Of a DNA stretch of 64,000 nt, positions 25,277 to 36,442 are shown in pieces. This DNA is from Hymenopus coronatus (lineage: Eukaryota > Arthropoda > Insecta > Mantodea > Hymenopodidae). Numbering within the stretch: the stretch's first letter is position 1; every line of letters starts with the position of its first letter. The stretch lies in assembly GCA_030762935.1 (NCBI GenBank), contig CM060883.1:97290001-97354000 (forward strand), given 5' to 3'. A program made the position numbers and the translations under genes. The notes beneath the pieces were generated by a model, which did no database searches, was not told where the DNA came from, and saw only the letters and a list, made by a program, of their open reading frames with translations.

Positions 25277-27310
25277 TCTGATGTGTACCATTCACATGAC
25301 TTTATATCCCTGCAACAATTTATTCTTAAAAAGCTTATACTTCTATTAACTTCATGCTAATCAGTAAAACATTAGCAGAAATAGCCATATTACTTGCTTC
25401 CTTGTAAGTAGAGGTGAAAAAAGGGAGTACCATAGGTTAAAGTGATAATCAAAAGCTGGTTGCTATGTCACTGAAGTTCCTTTGTTTGTATGGACAGCAG
25501 TTGATAAATTCCTGTATGAGAAATGTATAAGTTTTTCATAGCAGAAACCCAAAATAAGGAAAGTCACAAAAACGACGAACTCCACGAAAAAAATGTATAT
25601 AACATAAATTGTGGGTTTTAAGGTGTGCTACGTTTATTGTGTAGTAAGGTTTTGTCCATCTCTTACGTTTTAGCAGTTTTTCAAAATTTAGTAAAATTCA
25701 TCCAGAATAAACTATTCTTCAGAGGTTATTCCCAGAAAATTCAAGATATACGAGGGGCATACTGAAAGTCACGAGCAACCCATTGTAAAAATTTAAATTT
25801 CAACAATGTAACGAAACGAATTGCAGGATCATAATCTGCAGACTTTAAGCCACATGTTGACACATTGTGATGTCATTAGCTTCTATCACGTGACCACAGA
25901 CGGTGTTTGAAAAATGGCTGACATTGATGTTTCGTTTCGACAGCATGCTGTCATTGAATTCCTTGTGAAAGAAGGAAAATCTGCTCCTGAAATTCATCTC
26001 AGACTTCAACGTGCGTATGGAGGTGTCTGCATGGGTGCCAGCAGTGTTAGAAGATGGGTGAAACATTTCAAAGATGGAAACATGAGTCTGCAAAATGCGC
26101 CTCGTAGCGGGCGTCCTCGAACTGCCTCTACAGAACGCAACAAGGAAAGAGTTGATGAGCTCATTACAGGAGATAGGCGTTTCACTGTGAATGAAATTGC
26201 TGCGCAACTTGGAACAGGACATAGTGCAGTGCAAGAAATGATCCACAGCTTGGGTTATTGAAAGGTCTGTGCCCGTTGGGTCCCCCATTTATTGACTGAA
26301 GACCACAAACTTCAGAGAAGAACCATTGCACAAAACCTTCTTCAGAGATTTCATAATGAAGGTGATGAATTTTTGACGTGTATTGTGACTGGAGATGAGA
26401 GCTGGTTCCATCACTATGTGCCAGAAACGAAACTTCAGAGTATGGAATGGCACCACTTGAACTCACCATCGAAGAAGAAGAAAGCGAAGACAGTGCAGTC
26501 TGTAGGAAAAGTTATGGGAAGTGTCTTTTGGGATGCACAAAGTTGCATTCTGGTTGACTTTCTTGAACCTGGACAAACCATAAATTCTGCCCGCTACATC
26601 ACATCCTCCCTACAGTCCCGACTTGGCACCCTCCGACTACCATCTTTTTGGTTCTGTGAAGGAGCAGCTGCATGGCCAACGCTACGAGACGCTGGAGGAT
26701 ATTTGGAAAGCAGTGCGTCAGGGTCTGCAGGCAGCTGGAACAGAGTTCTATCACAAGGGCATTTTCAAACTTGTAGAACGATGGGGAAAATGTGTGCAAA
26801 ACAATGGAGACTATGTCGAAAAGTGAAAGAAAGTCTGTAGATTATGATGATGTATTTGGTTTGGCTTAAAAATAAATATTAAGATTGTAAAACAGTGTTG
26901 CTCATGACTTTCAGTATGCCCCTCGTACATTTTATTTGTCAGGTAAATATCTTTAATATCCAAAATTTTAATCAAAATAGTTTGAGCTATTTTTGAGAAA
27001 ATCAAAATTTTCGAAAAAAGTTCCATGTAAAGGGTAGTTTGGGGTGGGGGGATTTTTCTCAAAATCTTCATGTCGCATCCCTGGAAGATACTAAACTTAA
27101 ATACCAAGTTTGGTATTTTACCTACTTTTCGTTTTTGAGTTATCGTTTCACAGACACACACACACACACACACGGACCTTTTTCCGAAAATGCTTTTTTT
27201 AGATAAAGGGGACCCTAAAACATATATTTCCGGTGAAATCTCGGTATCGAATTTTTTGGTGGAGTGCAATACATTCTCTATACACTATATACTATGCCTA
27301 TAGAGAAAGT
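25277..27310 (-). mobile_element. Family X copy X2, interrupted by mariner-2
   Basis: In plus-strand order it starts TCTGATGTGTACCATTCACA and ends TATAGAGAAAGT. It is flanked by AAAAA on both sides (25,272-25,276; 27,311-27,315), with mariner-1 coding sequence outside. Removing mariner-2 and its TA duplication leaves about 857 bp. Internal landmarks shared with other copies: GGAACTTTTTTC-like block in reverse, the (CA)n run at 27,155-27,172, and TTTCCGGTGAAATCTCGGTA. No convincing coding region; a 150-codon minus-strand frame crosses the (CA)n run. Confidence 0.88.
25751..26925 (+). mobile_element. Mariner-2, 1,175 bp with TIRs and TA target duplication
   Basis: Terminal inverted repeats CGAGGGGCATACTGAAAGTC and the matching right end (GACTTTCAGTATGCCCCTCG) agree over about 28 bp with one mismatch. 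TA lies at both flanks (25,749-25,750; 26,926-26,927) and the X2 sequence joins cleanly across it. The transposase starts at 25,914 (MADIDVSFRQHAVIEFLVKE), has a helix-turn-helix with MGASSVRRWVKHF, a premature TGA at 26,259 (usual codon in LGYxKVCARW), the first catalytic Asp in VTGDESWFHHY and the third in APSDYHLFGS. The segment between, with the second Asp (the HDNARPH block), is deleted near 26,600 and the frame shifts. DD34D mariner; non-autonomous. Confidence 0.92.
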
Positions 27311-27564
27311 AAAAATGTGTGAATTGCTTGAACATCCACCCTATTCACCAGATCTAGCACCCAGGGACTACCACCTGTTCCCAAAACTCAACAAATTTCT
27401 TGGAGGACGAAGATTTCACAGCAGCAAGGAGGTCATTGATGCGGAAAACAGCCATTTTCAGGACCTTAGCCCTTCTGGAGATTATGTTAAGAAATAAAGA
27501 AAAAAATACATTTTTAAATGCTGTTTTCATTGAGAGGCCTGGGACTTATCAGCCGACCCTCGTA

Positions 27565-28361
27565 TAATATCAGGGCATTTGCACAATGGCTGATTATCAT
27601 AGCAGTCCCCCTTATGCTTTGGGCACTCTGCTGCAAAATGTATTGAAACCATTTCTGGCAATTGTATTTCTTGCAGATGATTTCACGGGATAGCAGCTGA
27701 GTTAAATTGGAATTGGAGAAATGGAGAAGAGCTCCGCTCTCCTGCTGGCTAAAGTCCATCGCTGGCACCTGGAGAGGTCCCTGAGGTTGCAGCGGAGGCG
27801 GATCCCCTGGATCCACACCGCCAAATACCTTCCCCACGGCTATGGCCTTACATTCACTCCACATGTTAGGGAACAGGTTGGAATAGGGCAATGGTATCCC
27901 ATCTTCCACTCCACCATGCCCTCATACCTAAAACTATGGCTGTATCGTGCAGCCTCTGATATTGTACGGCTGCGAAGTCTGGGATTCGGTGGCTCATTCC
28001 ATCATCCGCAGAACAGGGCACTGAGGATGATATATGGCACACATTCTATTGCCACTCTAGTGCATGTTGTGTGAGAAAGAGTTCGCACAATGTACACTAA
28101 ACTTGCTCCTCAGCCTAATCCCCTGGTGTATTCTCTTGGTCGCCATGACCACACGCTGCCTAGAAGATGCTTCAGCTACCAGCTTCCCAAGGATGGCTTG
28201 TGATGGCAGTTTCTGCCACCTCTCCCATCAGAAAACTCTAACACTGCCAAGTTAAGCAGCGTTGGGTGACCACCGAGTCATATACCAACCAGCTGCATAT
28301 TTGTGTACCCCTACTTACTCACCGCAAGCTGGCATGCTTTACTTGACAGCCTGCAAGCAGC
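27565..28361 (+). other. GC-richer unidentified insert
   Basis: This stretch is more GC-rich than its surroundings and has plus-strand frames of 117 and 63 codons. One out-of-frame reading near 27,965-28,010 gives ILYGCEVWDSVAHSIIRR, which resembles the C-terminal YGCExW block of some non-LTR RTs. The evidence is thin; I treat it as probable mobile DNA of unknown type. A partial 5S-like word (CCAAGTTAAGCAGCGTTGGG) occurs at about 28,247. Confidence 0.35.
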
Positions 28362-28440
28362 TGGCCAAGTTAAGCAGCATCGGGCCTGGTCCCTTTCTGG
28401 GTGGGTGACCAACCTGGGAGATTTACCAGCCCTAGGAGAA
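28362..28440 (+). pseudogene. 5S rRNA-like segment (5S-derived repeat)
   Basis: CCAAGTTAAGCAGCATCGGG, then CCTGGT, then GGGTGGGTGACCAACCTGGG correspond in order to the middle of eukaryotic 5S rRNA (usual AAGTTAAGCAACGTCGGGC ... GGATGGGTGACCGCCTGGGA). Those are the A-box and C-box parts of its internal promoter. The 5' part of 5S rRNA is not recognisable and the 3' end diverges, so this is a pseudogene or the head of a 5S-derived SINE. A second partial copy is at about 28,240-28,275. Confidence 0.6.
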
Positions 28441-28499
28441 AAACCTGGATCACAGCATATCTACACAGACACAAACGCTTGCACATGACTACATCTATT

Positions 28500-29037
28500 A
28501 TATCGCACGGGTAAATCCGCAAGAAAAGCAGATAGGTACCATGGCGATTTGTCCCCGCGCAAGAACACTCGGGCGATTCGTTCCTGCTCCTGGCTCATTC
28601 AATTTAACTCGGATACTATCCTGTAAAATTACCTGTAATAACCAACACCTAGAAAGCTTCAAATCTTTACAAAAATTATATTTCTGTAAATAATTTGTAG
28701 GATAGGTTGAAATTAAATTATAGTAAGTAGGGTAAATCACATGATTCCTCATGGATAGAACTAGTTTGCTATTAAACTCTCCTAAGATGAAGATGAAGTT
28801 CCTTTGCAATCTATGCTTCTCAATTATGTCTTTCAGCAGGTTATACATGTTTTTGGTTTCTCCTTGGGATCATGTCTGGACAGTAGTTAGGTATATCATA
28901 TTTGCTGTTCTTTATTAGGAGGATTATAATTCTTTAGATAATCCTATTACTTCTTTATCATATGTTTTAGGTCTTTATGTATTGAGAAGTTTACTCCCTT
29001 TGATCTTTATAGTTAAATATGTTACTATTGTCTTTTT
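28500..29037. other. Unassigned; possible endonuclease shred
   Basis: On the minus strand at about 28,765-28,848 I read LLKDIIEKHRLQRNFIFILG followed by EFNSKL, resembling the IxGDFN block of APE-type endonucleases. The match is short. Nothing else was recognised here. Confidence 0.3.
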
Positions 29038-31185
29038 ACTTTCTCTACACTTGTTCTGTACATCCTGTACAGAGAAGGTATTGTAATGCACCCAAAAATA
29101 CTATACTAAAATTTCACCGGAAATAAATGTTTTGGGTCCTCTTGCATCCAAAAAAAGAATTTTTAGAAAAAGATCTATATATGTGCATGCATGCTGCATG
29201 CATGTGGACAGCATAGCTCAAAAACAAAAAGACTGTTAAATACTAAACAACATTTAAATTTGGTATCTTTCAAGGATGTGACACAGATTTTCAAGAAAGT
29301 CCCCCCACCCTAAATTACCCTTTACATGGAACATATTTAAGAAATGTTGACTTTCTCAAAAATGGCTCTGATTTTGATTAAAATACCTTATGTTTAAGAT
29401 ACTTCTTTGACAAACGAAATGTATATCTTGAATTTCCTGGAATAGCTTTCGAAGACCTATTCATTCCTGATGACTTATATATAATGGCAAACCATAAAAG
29501 ATATACAAAATTATGTGGGTCTCTTAAAACACATAATTTATGTTATATACACTTTTTTTTACAGTTAAGTGTTTTCAAGATATTTTGGATTATTGGTTTT
29601 AATTTTAGTCACTAAAACTTTTCTCAAACAGGAAGACATCTTTCTTCAGGTTTCTCATTTGTTTATTCCTGGCATCAAAGAGATTGGAATTTCAATTGTT
29701 ACACATAGCGATCAGCTTTTATAAGATGAGACTATCGCTTTAGCCTGTGCATTTTCTTCTATCCCTTCTACTTACAAGGAAGGTAGTAATAAGGCTAATT
29801 CTGCTTATGTTTATTTTGAATATCTTGATGTATATAACACATTAATGTTTTGTATAAAAGGTTTGTTACCGAACAGCTAGAGGACATCATGTGATTGGGA
29901 CACATTATGTTTATCTTGATTATCATGATGTAGATAACACATTAATGTTTTGTATAAAAGGTTTGTTTACCCAACAGCTAGAGGACATCATGTGAATGGA
30001 ACCTGTTATGTTTATCTTGATTATCATGATGTAGATAACAGATTAATGTTTTGTATAAAAGGTTTGTTTACCCAACAGTTAGAGGACATCATGTGATTGG
30101 AACACATTATGTTTATCTTGATTATCATGATGTATATAACACATTAATGTTTTGTATAAAAGGTTTGTTTACCAAACAGCTAGAGGACATCATGTGATGG
30201 GAACACTTTATGTTTATCTTGATTATCATGATGTAGATAACACATTAATGTTTTGTATAAAAGGTTTGTTTGCCCAACAGCTAGAGGACAGCATGTGATT
30301 GGGACACATTATGTTTATCTTGATTATCATGATGTAGATAAAAGATTAATGTTTTGTATAAAAGGTTTGTTTACCAAACAGCTAGAGAACATCATGTGAT
30401 TGAAACACGTTATGTTTATCTTGATTATCATGATGTAGATAACACATTAATGTTTTATATAAAAGGTTTGTTTACCAAACAGATAGAGGACATCATGTGA
30501 TTGAAACACGTTATGTTTATCTTGATTATCATGATGTAGATAACAGATTAATGTTTTGTATAAAAGGTTTGTTTACTGAACAGCTAGAGGACATCATGTG
30601 ATTAGGACACGTTATGTTTATCTTGCTTATCATGATGTAGCTAACACATTAATGTTTTGTATAAAAGGTTTGTTTGCCCAACAGCTAGAGGACATCATGT
30701 GAATGGAATACGTTATGTTTATCTTGATTATCATGATGTAGATAACAGATTAATGTTTTGTATAAAAGGTTTGTTTACCCAACAGCTAGAGGACATCATG
30801 TGAATGGAACACGTTATGTTTATCTTGATTATCATGATGTAGATAACAGATTAATGTTTTGTATAAAAGGTTTGTTTACGAAACAGCTAGAGGACATCAT
30901 GTGATTGAAACACGTTATGTTTATCTTGATTATCATGATGTAGATAATACATTAATGTTTTGTATAAAAGGTTTGTTTACCAAACAGCTAGAGGATATCA
31001 TGTGAATGGAGCACATTAGATTTTTTCCCTTCTACTTATAAGGAACTGAGTAATAAGGACAATTTCTCTTAATGTTTATCTTGATTATCATAAAATAGAT
31101 AGAAAAGTAAGCTTTTTAAGAATAATTTGTTACAGCAACATGACAAATTAGTGTAGAGAAAGTAATGTGAATGGAAGACATCAGA
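29038..31185 (+). mobile_element. Family X copy X3 with internal 101-bp array
   Basis: Starts ACTTTCTCTACAC after TTTTT (29,033-29,037) and ends GAAGACATCAGA before GTTTT. The first ~780 bp follow the order of the other X copies (TTTCACCGGAAATAAATG, the GCATGCATGCTGCATGCATG stretch in place of the GT run, AAATGGCTCTGATTTTGATT, and the CTTTTCTCAAACAGGAAGAC block). Twelve 101-bp units follow, then the usual right end (GTAGAGAAAGTAATGTGAAT). Without the array it would be about 936 bp. It ends only about 150 bp before exon 3. Confidence 0.88.
29811..31012 (+). repeat. 12 x 101-bp tandem array inside X3
   Basis: The word AGGACATCATGTG or a one-base variant recurs at 29,881, 29,982, 30,083, 30,184, 30,285, 30,386, 30,487, 30,588, 30,689, 30,790, 30,891 and 30,992, always 101 bp apart, so no unit has gained or lost a base. 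Each unit holds GATGTAGATAACACATTAAT, TTTTGTATAAAAGGTTTG and CAACAGCTAGAGGACATCAT. Single copies of the same segment occur in X7 (reverse strand, 40,600-40,715) and X9, so the array grew from a normal part of the element. Confidence 0.95.
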
Positions 31186-31331
31186 GTTTTCTATTACAGT
31201 TTCTTCCAATTTTCTAACACAGAGACTAAGGATGTCACAAGGAATGTCTTGTAAAGCAATCAATCCTTCTGCAATGAGGTGCACATTTTTCAGTAATTGA
31301 AGGTTCAAGCAGAACTTTGTGACTGTTTCAG

Positions 31332-31497
31332 GCTGAAGAAGAGAATGACAAGCTCAGTAAAGCTTTAAAGAGACTGAAAGAAGAGTCTCTTACTGATATT
31401 ACTAAGTTCTACAAACAAAGAACACCCAAAAAGCCTTCTGAATTCACTACTAAAGTGCAGATGAAAAAGATGGTGGAGGAACTTGAAATGGAAATGG
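31332..31497 (+). CDS. Coiled-coil gene, exon 3
   Basis: Acceptor GACTGTTTCAG, donor GTAAGT. 55 codons plus one base (phase 0 in, phase 1 out). The product begins AEEENDKLSKALKRLKEESL, has a proline-containing break TDITKFYKQRTPKKPSEFTT and resumes with KVQMKKMVEELEMEMG-type heptads. The prolines mark a probable hinge in the rod. The leftover G joins AT of exon 4 to make Asp. Confidence 0.87.
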
Positions 31498-31684
31498 GTA
31501 AGTGGTTAATTTGTGGTTTTTGGACAAAATAAAACCTTGTCAGAAAAGTGTTTCCAAAAGTTTGTGTTGTACAGAGGTGCTGTAAAATTATAAAGCACAA
31601 GAAACAAATAGTATTGGAGTATTGCCAATTTCTTGCATTCTGTGTCTGATTAACCAAGCAGTTAATAGCAATAATTATACCACA

Positions 31685-31715
<31 letters not shown>

Positions 31716-32695
31716 ACGCGCGCGCGTGGTAAACAAATCATAAATTTTTTAAAACTCTGTGAATGAGAAAATAGTTTATTACTGAATAAGAGTAATATTA
31801 TGTTATTTGCTTCCTTCCATGTAACTTTAGATGTAAATTATGTCCTTCTGTTTCCACGAGTTTTCACTAAGTAAGAGTTATCATAACAATGTCTGCTGAC
31901 AACATGAAAAATGGATATTTCAGTAGCATAAAAATATAAAAAGACACAAATATATTTATAGGTTACCAATTAACAAATGGTGCTGTAAAAGAAAACTATA
32001 TTACAGGAAATACATCTTCATTTTCTGGCTGAGTGTAAAGTGCATTGGAAACATAATTTTTGTGACATAAGAATATAGTTAAATACAGTCAAATTTAGCA
32101 TTTATATACTTATTCTTCACAATCAGAAGTATGTATTCTCAGTGCTAAAAGTTAATTCATACTTTTTATTTTATATAAACATATAATTATATTATTATTT
32201 TTTTGCATAATATATTTATTTATTCATATGGAATATCTTAAAAGCTTGAACACGGGAAAGTATCTTCCCTAGAATAAAAGGAAAACCTAAAATTGTTTGA
32301 CTATTTCAGTAACCAGAAGTATTTAACATTCACATGTTATCTATAGTACATAGAGTGTCCCATTTATCTTGGGCCCATATAATAACTTTAAAGTTTACAC
32401 TATTTCAATGTTTATTTTTTAGAAGTAATTGTAAAATCAGGGGTTAACATAAGTATAGAGATCTGCTTCATGTAACTGAATTCATGTTCAAGATATAAGT
32501 AATATCATCACTTTTTAAAATGGCACTACCTAATTTATTTAATGTATTTTAACTACAATTTTTAAGGCAAGTTTAAAACTGCATCATGACATCTGTCTGT
32601 ATTAAGAAAGAACATACTGACATCCAAAATAATAATAATAACAGAGAGGAAGGTGAATCACATCAGCATGTATTGTTACATTTTTTTATTATTGT
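31498..32695. other. Intron sequence with (GT)n microsatellite
   Basis: A (GT)n run lies at about 31,688-31,714, followed by a short CGCGCG alternation. The rest is AT-rich with no recognised element or exon. Confidence 0.65.
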
Positions 32696-32768
32696 TTTGT
32701 GTTGATAATTTTTGTTATTATTTAGTTATGCCAGATCGGCTGTCACTTTCTGGATGGTCCTCAATCTC
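32696..32768. mobile_element. Solo end of a mariner-type element
   Basis: TTTAGTTATGCCAGATCGGC followed by TGTCACTTTCTGGATGGTCC matches the right end of the element at 12,460-13,169 (TTTAGTTATGCGAAATCATC, CTTTCTGGATGGCCCT). No partner end was found upstream, so it is a fragment. Confidence 0.6.
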
Positions 32769-33319
32769 TTTGTGTTGTGAGATTGCTGTGCTTTTGAATT
32801 CTGCAAGGGAAAGAAGTCGGGCAGGCCACAGTCAATCCACTGATGAGGAGGACATTTTCTGAGTTCAAGTGCACAACTTGATGACTCACGCTGTCCTATT
32901 GAGGGTCTATTTTCCAAAAACACATGGATTATGTATTCGCCAATAAGACAAATATTACCTTTCACCTCTTATGAAAATTCAAGTCATAGAACCATCTTGG
33001 GTTCTCTATAGCCTAATAATGCATGTTCCTTGTATTCAGTAGTTGGTGAACATCACTTCACTGATAAACAAAACATGAGACTGTTATCTTGCAGTTCTTA
33101 ATGATCAGTTGGTAATTTGTGGACTTTGATATAGCAGTTATACCTCTAGCTAGTATAACACTGCAACTTCCAGATGTTCACCCAGTGCAAAATTAAGCAA
33201 TATCATATCTGAGAAGAATACTCAGTAAGCCTCAAGATAAAATAAATAATATCATCCCTTGAACCCCCCAAAAAAAGCATGTTTAGAAAAAGGTCTGTGT
33301 GTTTGTGTCTGTGCATGTG

Positions 33320-33361
<42 letters not shown>

Positions 33362-33588
33362 CATGCATGTGGGTGTGTAGACAGCACAGCTCAAATATAA
33401 AAAGTTTGTTAATACTTTTAGTGCCAATTAGGATCTAATCATGATGCCATTTTCATACCTTTTAATTCTTTCCAGTGGGAAAGTCTGTGTACTTTCTATG
33501 TCGCAGCCATAGAGAAAGTTTTTCTGGAGCATTTCAGGGCATTATCTTTACACTCCAAAGCGTTAAATTAGCTGCAAATTTAATTTTT
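32769..33588. other. Intron sequence with an X fragment and a long (GT)n run
   Basis: At 33,255-33,425 there is a plus-oriented shred of family X: AAAAAAAGCATGTTTAGAAA, AAGGTCTGTGTGTTTGTGTC, a (GT)n run to about 33,357, then CAGCACAGCTCAAATATAAA. Both ends of X are missing. The rest is unassigned. Confidence 0.6.
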
Positions 33589-34464
33589 ACTTTCTCCATA
33601 CGCACTATGTACATAGTGTATAGAGAAAGTATTGCACTCCACCAAAAAATTTGATACCAAGATTTCACCGGAAATATGTTTTAGGGTCCCCAATATCCAA
33701 AAAAAGCATTTTCACAAAAAGATCTGTGTGTGTGTGTGTGTGTGTCCGTGTGTCCATGTGTCTGTGAACACGATAACTCAAAAACGAAAAGTCGGTAAAA
33801 TACCAAACTTGGTATTTAAGTTTAGTATCTTCCAGGGATGCGACACGAAGATTTTGAGAAAAATCCCCCCACCCCCAATTACCCTTTAAATGGTAATTTT
33901 TTCGAAAATGTTGAGTTTCTCAAAACTGCTCTAACGATTTTGATAAAAATTTCGTATATTAAAGATATATACATGACAAATAAAATGTATATCTTGAATT
34001 TTCTGGGAATAGCCTCTGAAGAGTAGTTTATTCTGAATGAATTTTACTAAATTTTGAATAACTGCTAAACCGTAAGAAATAGACAAAAACTTACTACACA
34101 AAAAATGTAGAGCACATTAAAACACACAATTTATGTTATATACATTTTTTTCGTGGAGTTCGTCGTTTTTGTGACATTCCTTATTTTTGGTTTCTGCTAT
34201 GAAAAACGTATACTTTTCTCATACAGGAACTTGTCAACTCCTATCCATATAGACAAAGGAACTTCATTGACATAGCAACCAGCTTTTGACTATCACTTTA
34301 ACCTACAGTTGTCCCTTATTTCGCTTCTACTTACAAGGAAGCGAGTAATTAGACTATTTCTGCAATTTTTTTCTGATTAGCATAAAGTAAATAGAAGTAT
34401 AAGCTTTTTAAGAATAATTTGTTGCAGGGATATGGAGAAAGTCATGTGAATGGTACACATCAGA
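33589..34464 (+). mobile_element. Family X copy X4, apparently full-length (876 bp)
   Basis: Flanked by TTTTT on both sides (33,584-33,588; 34,465-34,469). The left end is a near-perfect palindrome, ACTTTCTCCATACGCACTAT then GTACATAGTGTATAGAGAAA. Then follow ATTGCACTCCACC, TTTCACCGGAAATATG, a (GT)n run (33,726-33,748), GGTATTTAAGTTTAGTATCT, AACCGTAAGAAATAGACAAA and the right end GGAGAAAGTCATGTGAATGG ending in CACATCAGA. The right end carries a hairpin (CATGTG ... CACATC type) and a reverse copy of the left-end word. It serves as the reference copy for the family. Confidence 0.9.
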
Positions 34465-34469
34465 TTTTT

Positions 34470-34849
34470 CTAGTAGGTATATATGTTGGTTGAAAAATGG
34501 CATCAGCTAGCAAAACGTTATGATTCGAAGATGAAATAAGAGCTGCGTTTGCAATGTATTAGAAGAAAGCGACGGATTTTGTACTTTGAGACCTTCATGA
34601 AAAGTTTCTGACATTGATGTATATATTATAGCCTGAGCGATGAAGGTGCACCACATAACAATGGTCCTTGTATGCATGAAAATATTTAGTGTACTTGTCA
34701 AAATGGATTTATGGAAGTGTAACTAGATGACAGCCATTTAGCTGTGCAACAACACAAGTGCTAAATTGTACAGTAATCTATGTTACATCTGCTTTATGGC
34801 ATTTTCATTATTAGCTGTATTATGTGTGTGCATGTGCAGTCTGCCACTA
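34470..34849. other. Unassigned intron sequence
   Basis: No exon or element end recognised between X4 and X5. Confidence 0.5.
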
Positions 34850-35714
34850 AAAGGGTTTTAGGTTTAATATCTTCCAAAGATGCGACAGAAAGGCTTTCAA
34901 GAAAATTTCCTCCACGGTAAAAACGTAAAGGATATAAATTGTGTGTTTTGACAAGATCAACATTTTTGTGCAGTAAGTTTTGGTCTGTCTCTTGTGATTT
35001 AGCAGTTATGCAAAATTTGGCAAAATTCATCCATTAAGCCCATTAAATACCAAACTTGATATTTAAGTTCAGTGTCTCCCAAGGACGTAACAAAAAGATT
35101 TTCAAGAGAATCCTCCACTCTCAACTACTCCTGACATGGAAAAAATGTCAAAAATTTTATTTTTCTCAAAAATGGCTCTAACAGTTGTGATTAAAATTTC
35201 TATTATTTAAGACATTTATATGACAAATAAAATGTATATCTTGAATTTTCTAGGAATTGCCTCTGGAGACCTCTTTTTTCTGGATGAGTTTTTTTTTAAT
35301 TTTGCATAACCAGTAAATCACAAGAGATAGACAAAAACTTACTCCACAAAAAATGTATAGTTCCTTAAAACACACAATTTATGTCATATACATTTTTATC
35401 CTGGAGTTGACCATTTCCAAGATATTCCTTGGTATTGGTTTCAGTTTTAAAAGGTTTAAACTTTTCTCATACAGGAACTTGTCAACTCCTGGCCATGCAG
35501 AGAAATGGATTTCAATGCCATAGCAACCACATTTTAAAACATGTGACTCTCAGTTTAGCCTAGTGTATTCCATTCTACTTGTAAGGAAATAAGCAATAAG
35601 ACAATTTCTGCTGATGTTTATCTCGATTAGCATGAAGTAGATAAAAGAATAAGCTGATTAACAATAATTTGTTACATAGATGTAGAGAAAGTCATCTGAA
35701 TGGAACACATCAGA
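34850..35714 (+). mobile_element. Family X copy X5, rearranged
   Basis: Plus-oriented X sequence lacking the left terminal hairpin. An internal block (TATCTTCCAAAGATGCGACA) appears at about 34,870 and a related block appears again at about 35,055 (GTCTCCCAAGGACGTAACAA), so two fragments are joined or a part is duplicated. The right end is typical, GTAGAGAAAGTCATCTGAAT with CACATCAGA at 35,706-35,714. Confidence 0.75.
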
Positions 35715-35734
35715 TTTCTTTTATAATTAACTCA

Positions 35735-36442
35735 TATAATTGCACCAGAAATATGTGTTTTGAGAACCTCTGAAATAAATAAAAAGGAAAAGAAAATAGT
35801 TCTTATTGTAAAAGGTCTGGACATACAGACATAACTCAAAAATGAAAAACCAGATTAGTACCAAACTTGGTATTTTAGTCCAGTATCTTCCAACTTGGTA
35901 TTTAAGTCCAGTATCTTCCAAGGATACGACACAAAGATTTTCAGGAAAATTCCCTTGCCCCAACTTTTTTATTTTCTCAAAAATGGCTCTAATGATTTGA
36001 TTAAAATGCTATGTATTAAAGATATTTACATGGCAAACAAAATGTACTTCCTGAGTTTTATGGAATAGCTGCTAATGCCTTTATTCTGAATTGTTCTCCA
36101 TAAGAGAAGATAAAGCATAAGAGATAGATAAAATTTAAAGCAAAAAAATATAGATCTCATTAAAACATGTAAGTCTAATCATTTTTATTTACTTTTTTAC
36201 TCCTTGCAATGCAAAGAGGACCAAGTTTCAAGTCATCATATAGCGACCAGATTTTAAAAGATTTGAACTATTGCTGTAGCCTATTGTATTATCATATATC
36301 CCTTGTACCGCAAGGAAATAAGTAATAACACTGTTATTGTCAATGTTTATTTTGACTAGTGTGAAGTTGATAGAATAAGGTTCTGTAAGAATAACTTTTT
36401 GCAGAAGAGGTAGAGGAAGTCATGTGAATGGAACACAGCAGA
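35735..36442 (+). mobile_element. Family X copy X6, left end missing
   Basis: Starts within the element (ATTGCACCAGAAATATGTG), with a short duplication of AACTTGGTATTTAAGTCCAG at 35,867/35,894, and runs to the right end GGAAGTCATGTGAATGGAAC ... CAGCAGA. It follows X5 almost directly, so X5 and X6 form a tandem pair in the same orientation. Confidence 0.75.

Larger units (their letters stand above)
24555..27562 (+). mobile_element. Mariner-1, 5'-truncated and split by a nested insertion
   Basis: A mariner transposase reading runs EVTSPEIIEKIHCLVLEDCR, EIAEAVNISKDRAGIIL, the MGETWIHH block, KVMARVFWDTQGIIFIDYLE and RPRLAQFHYNNARPIIQSLQ up to 25,276. It resumes at 27,311 with MCELLEHPPYSPDLAPRDYH and LNKFLGGRRF and ends at 27,562 in the terminal sequence GACTTATCAGCCGACCCTCG followed by TA. 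Between lie X2 and, inside X2, mariner-2. No left terminal repeat is visible. A ~122-bp segment is tandemly duplicated (24,814-24,935 and 24,936-25,057). In both copies the first catalytic aspartate (usual MDETW) reads glycine (MGETW). Several stops are present. Confidence 0.85.

Noticed and set aside
26811..27269. 150-codon minus-strand frame with VCVCVCV
   Set aside because: Crosses the end of mariner-2, the (CA)n run and X2; a chimaera of elements without gene context.
29811..31012. Regular repeats resembling a CRISPR array
   Set aside because: The whole 101-bp unit is repeated, with no unique spacers, and the context is an animal transposon. Not CRISPR.
33589..34464. Canonical Helitron for family X
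   Set aside because: On one strand it begins TC and has a hairpin near the other end, but CTRR is absent and the flanks are T5/A5 instead of a simple A|T junction. A Helentron-type relation remains possible.
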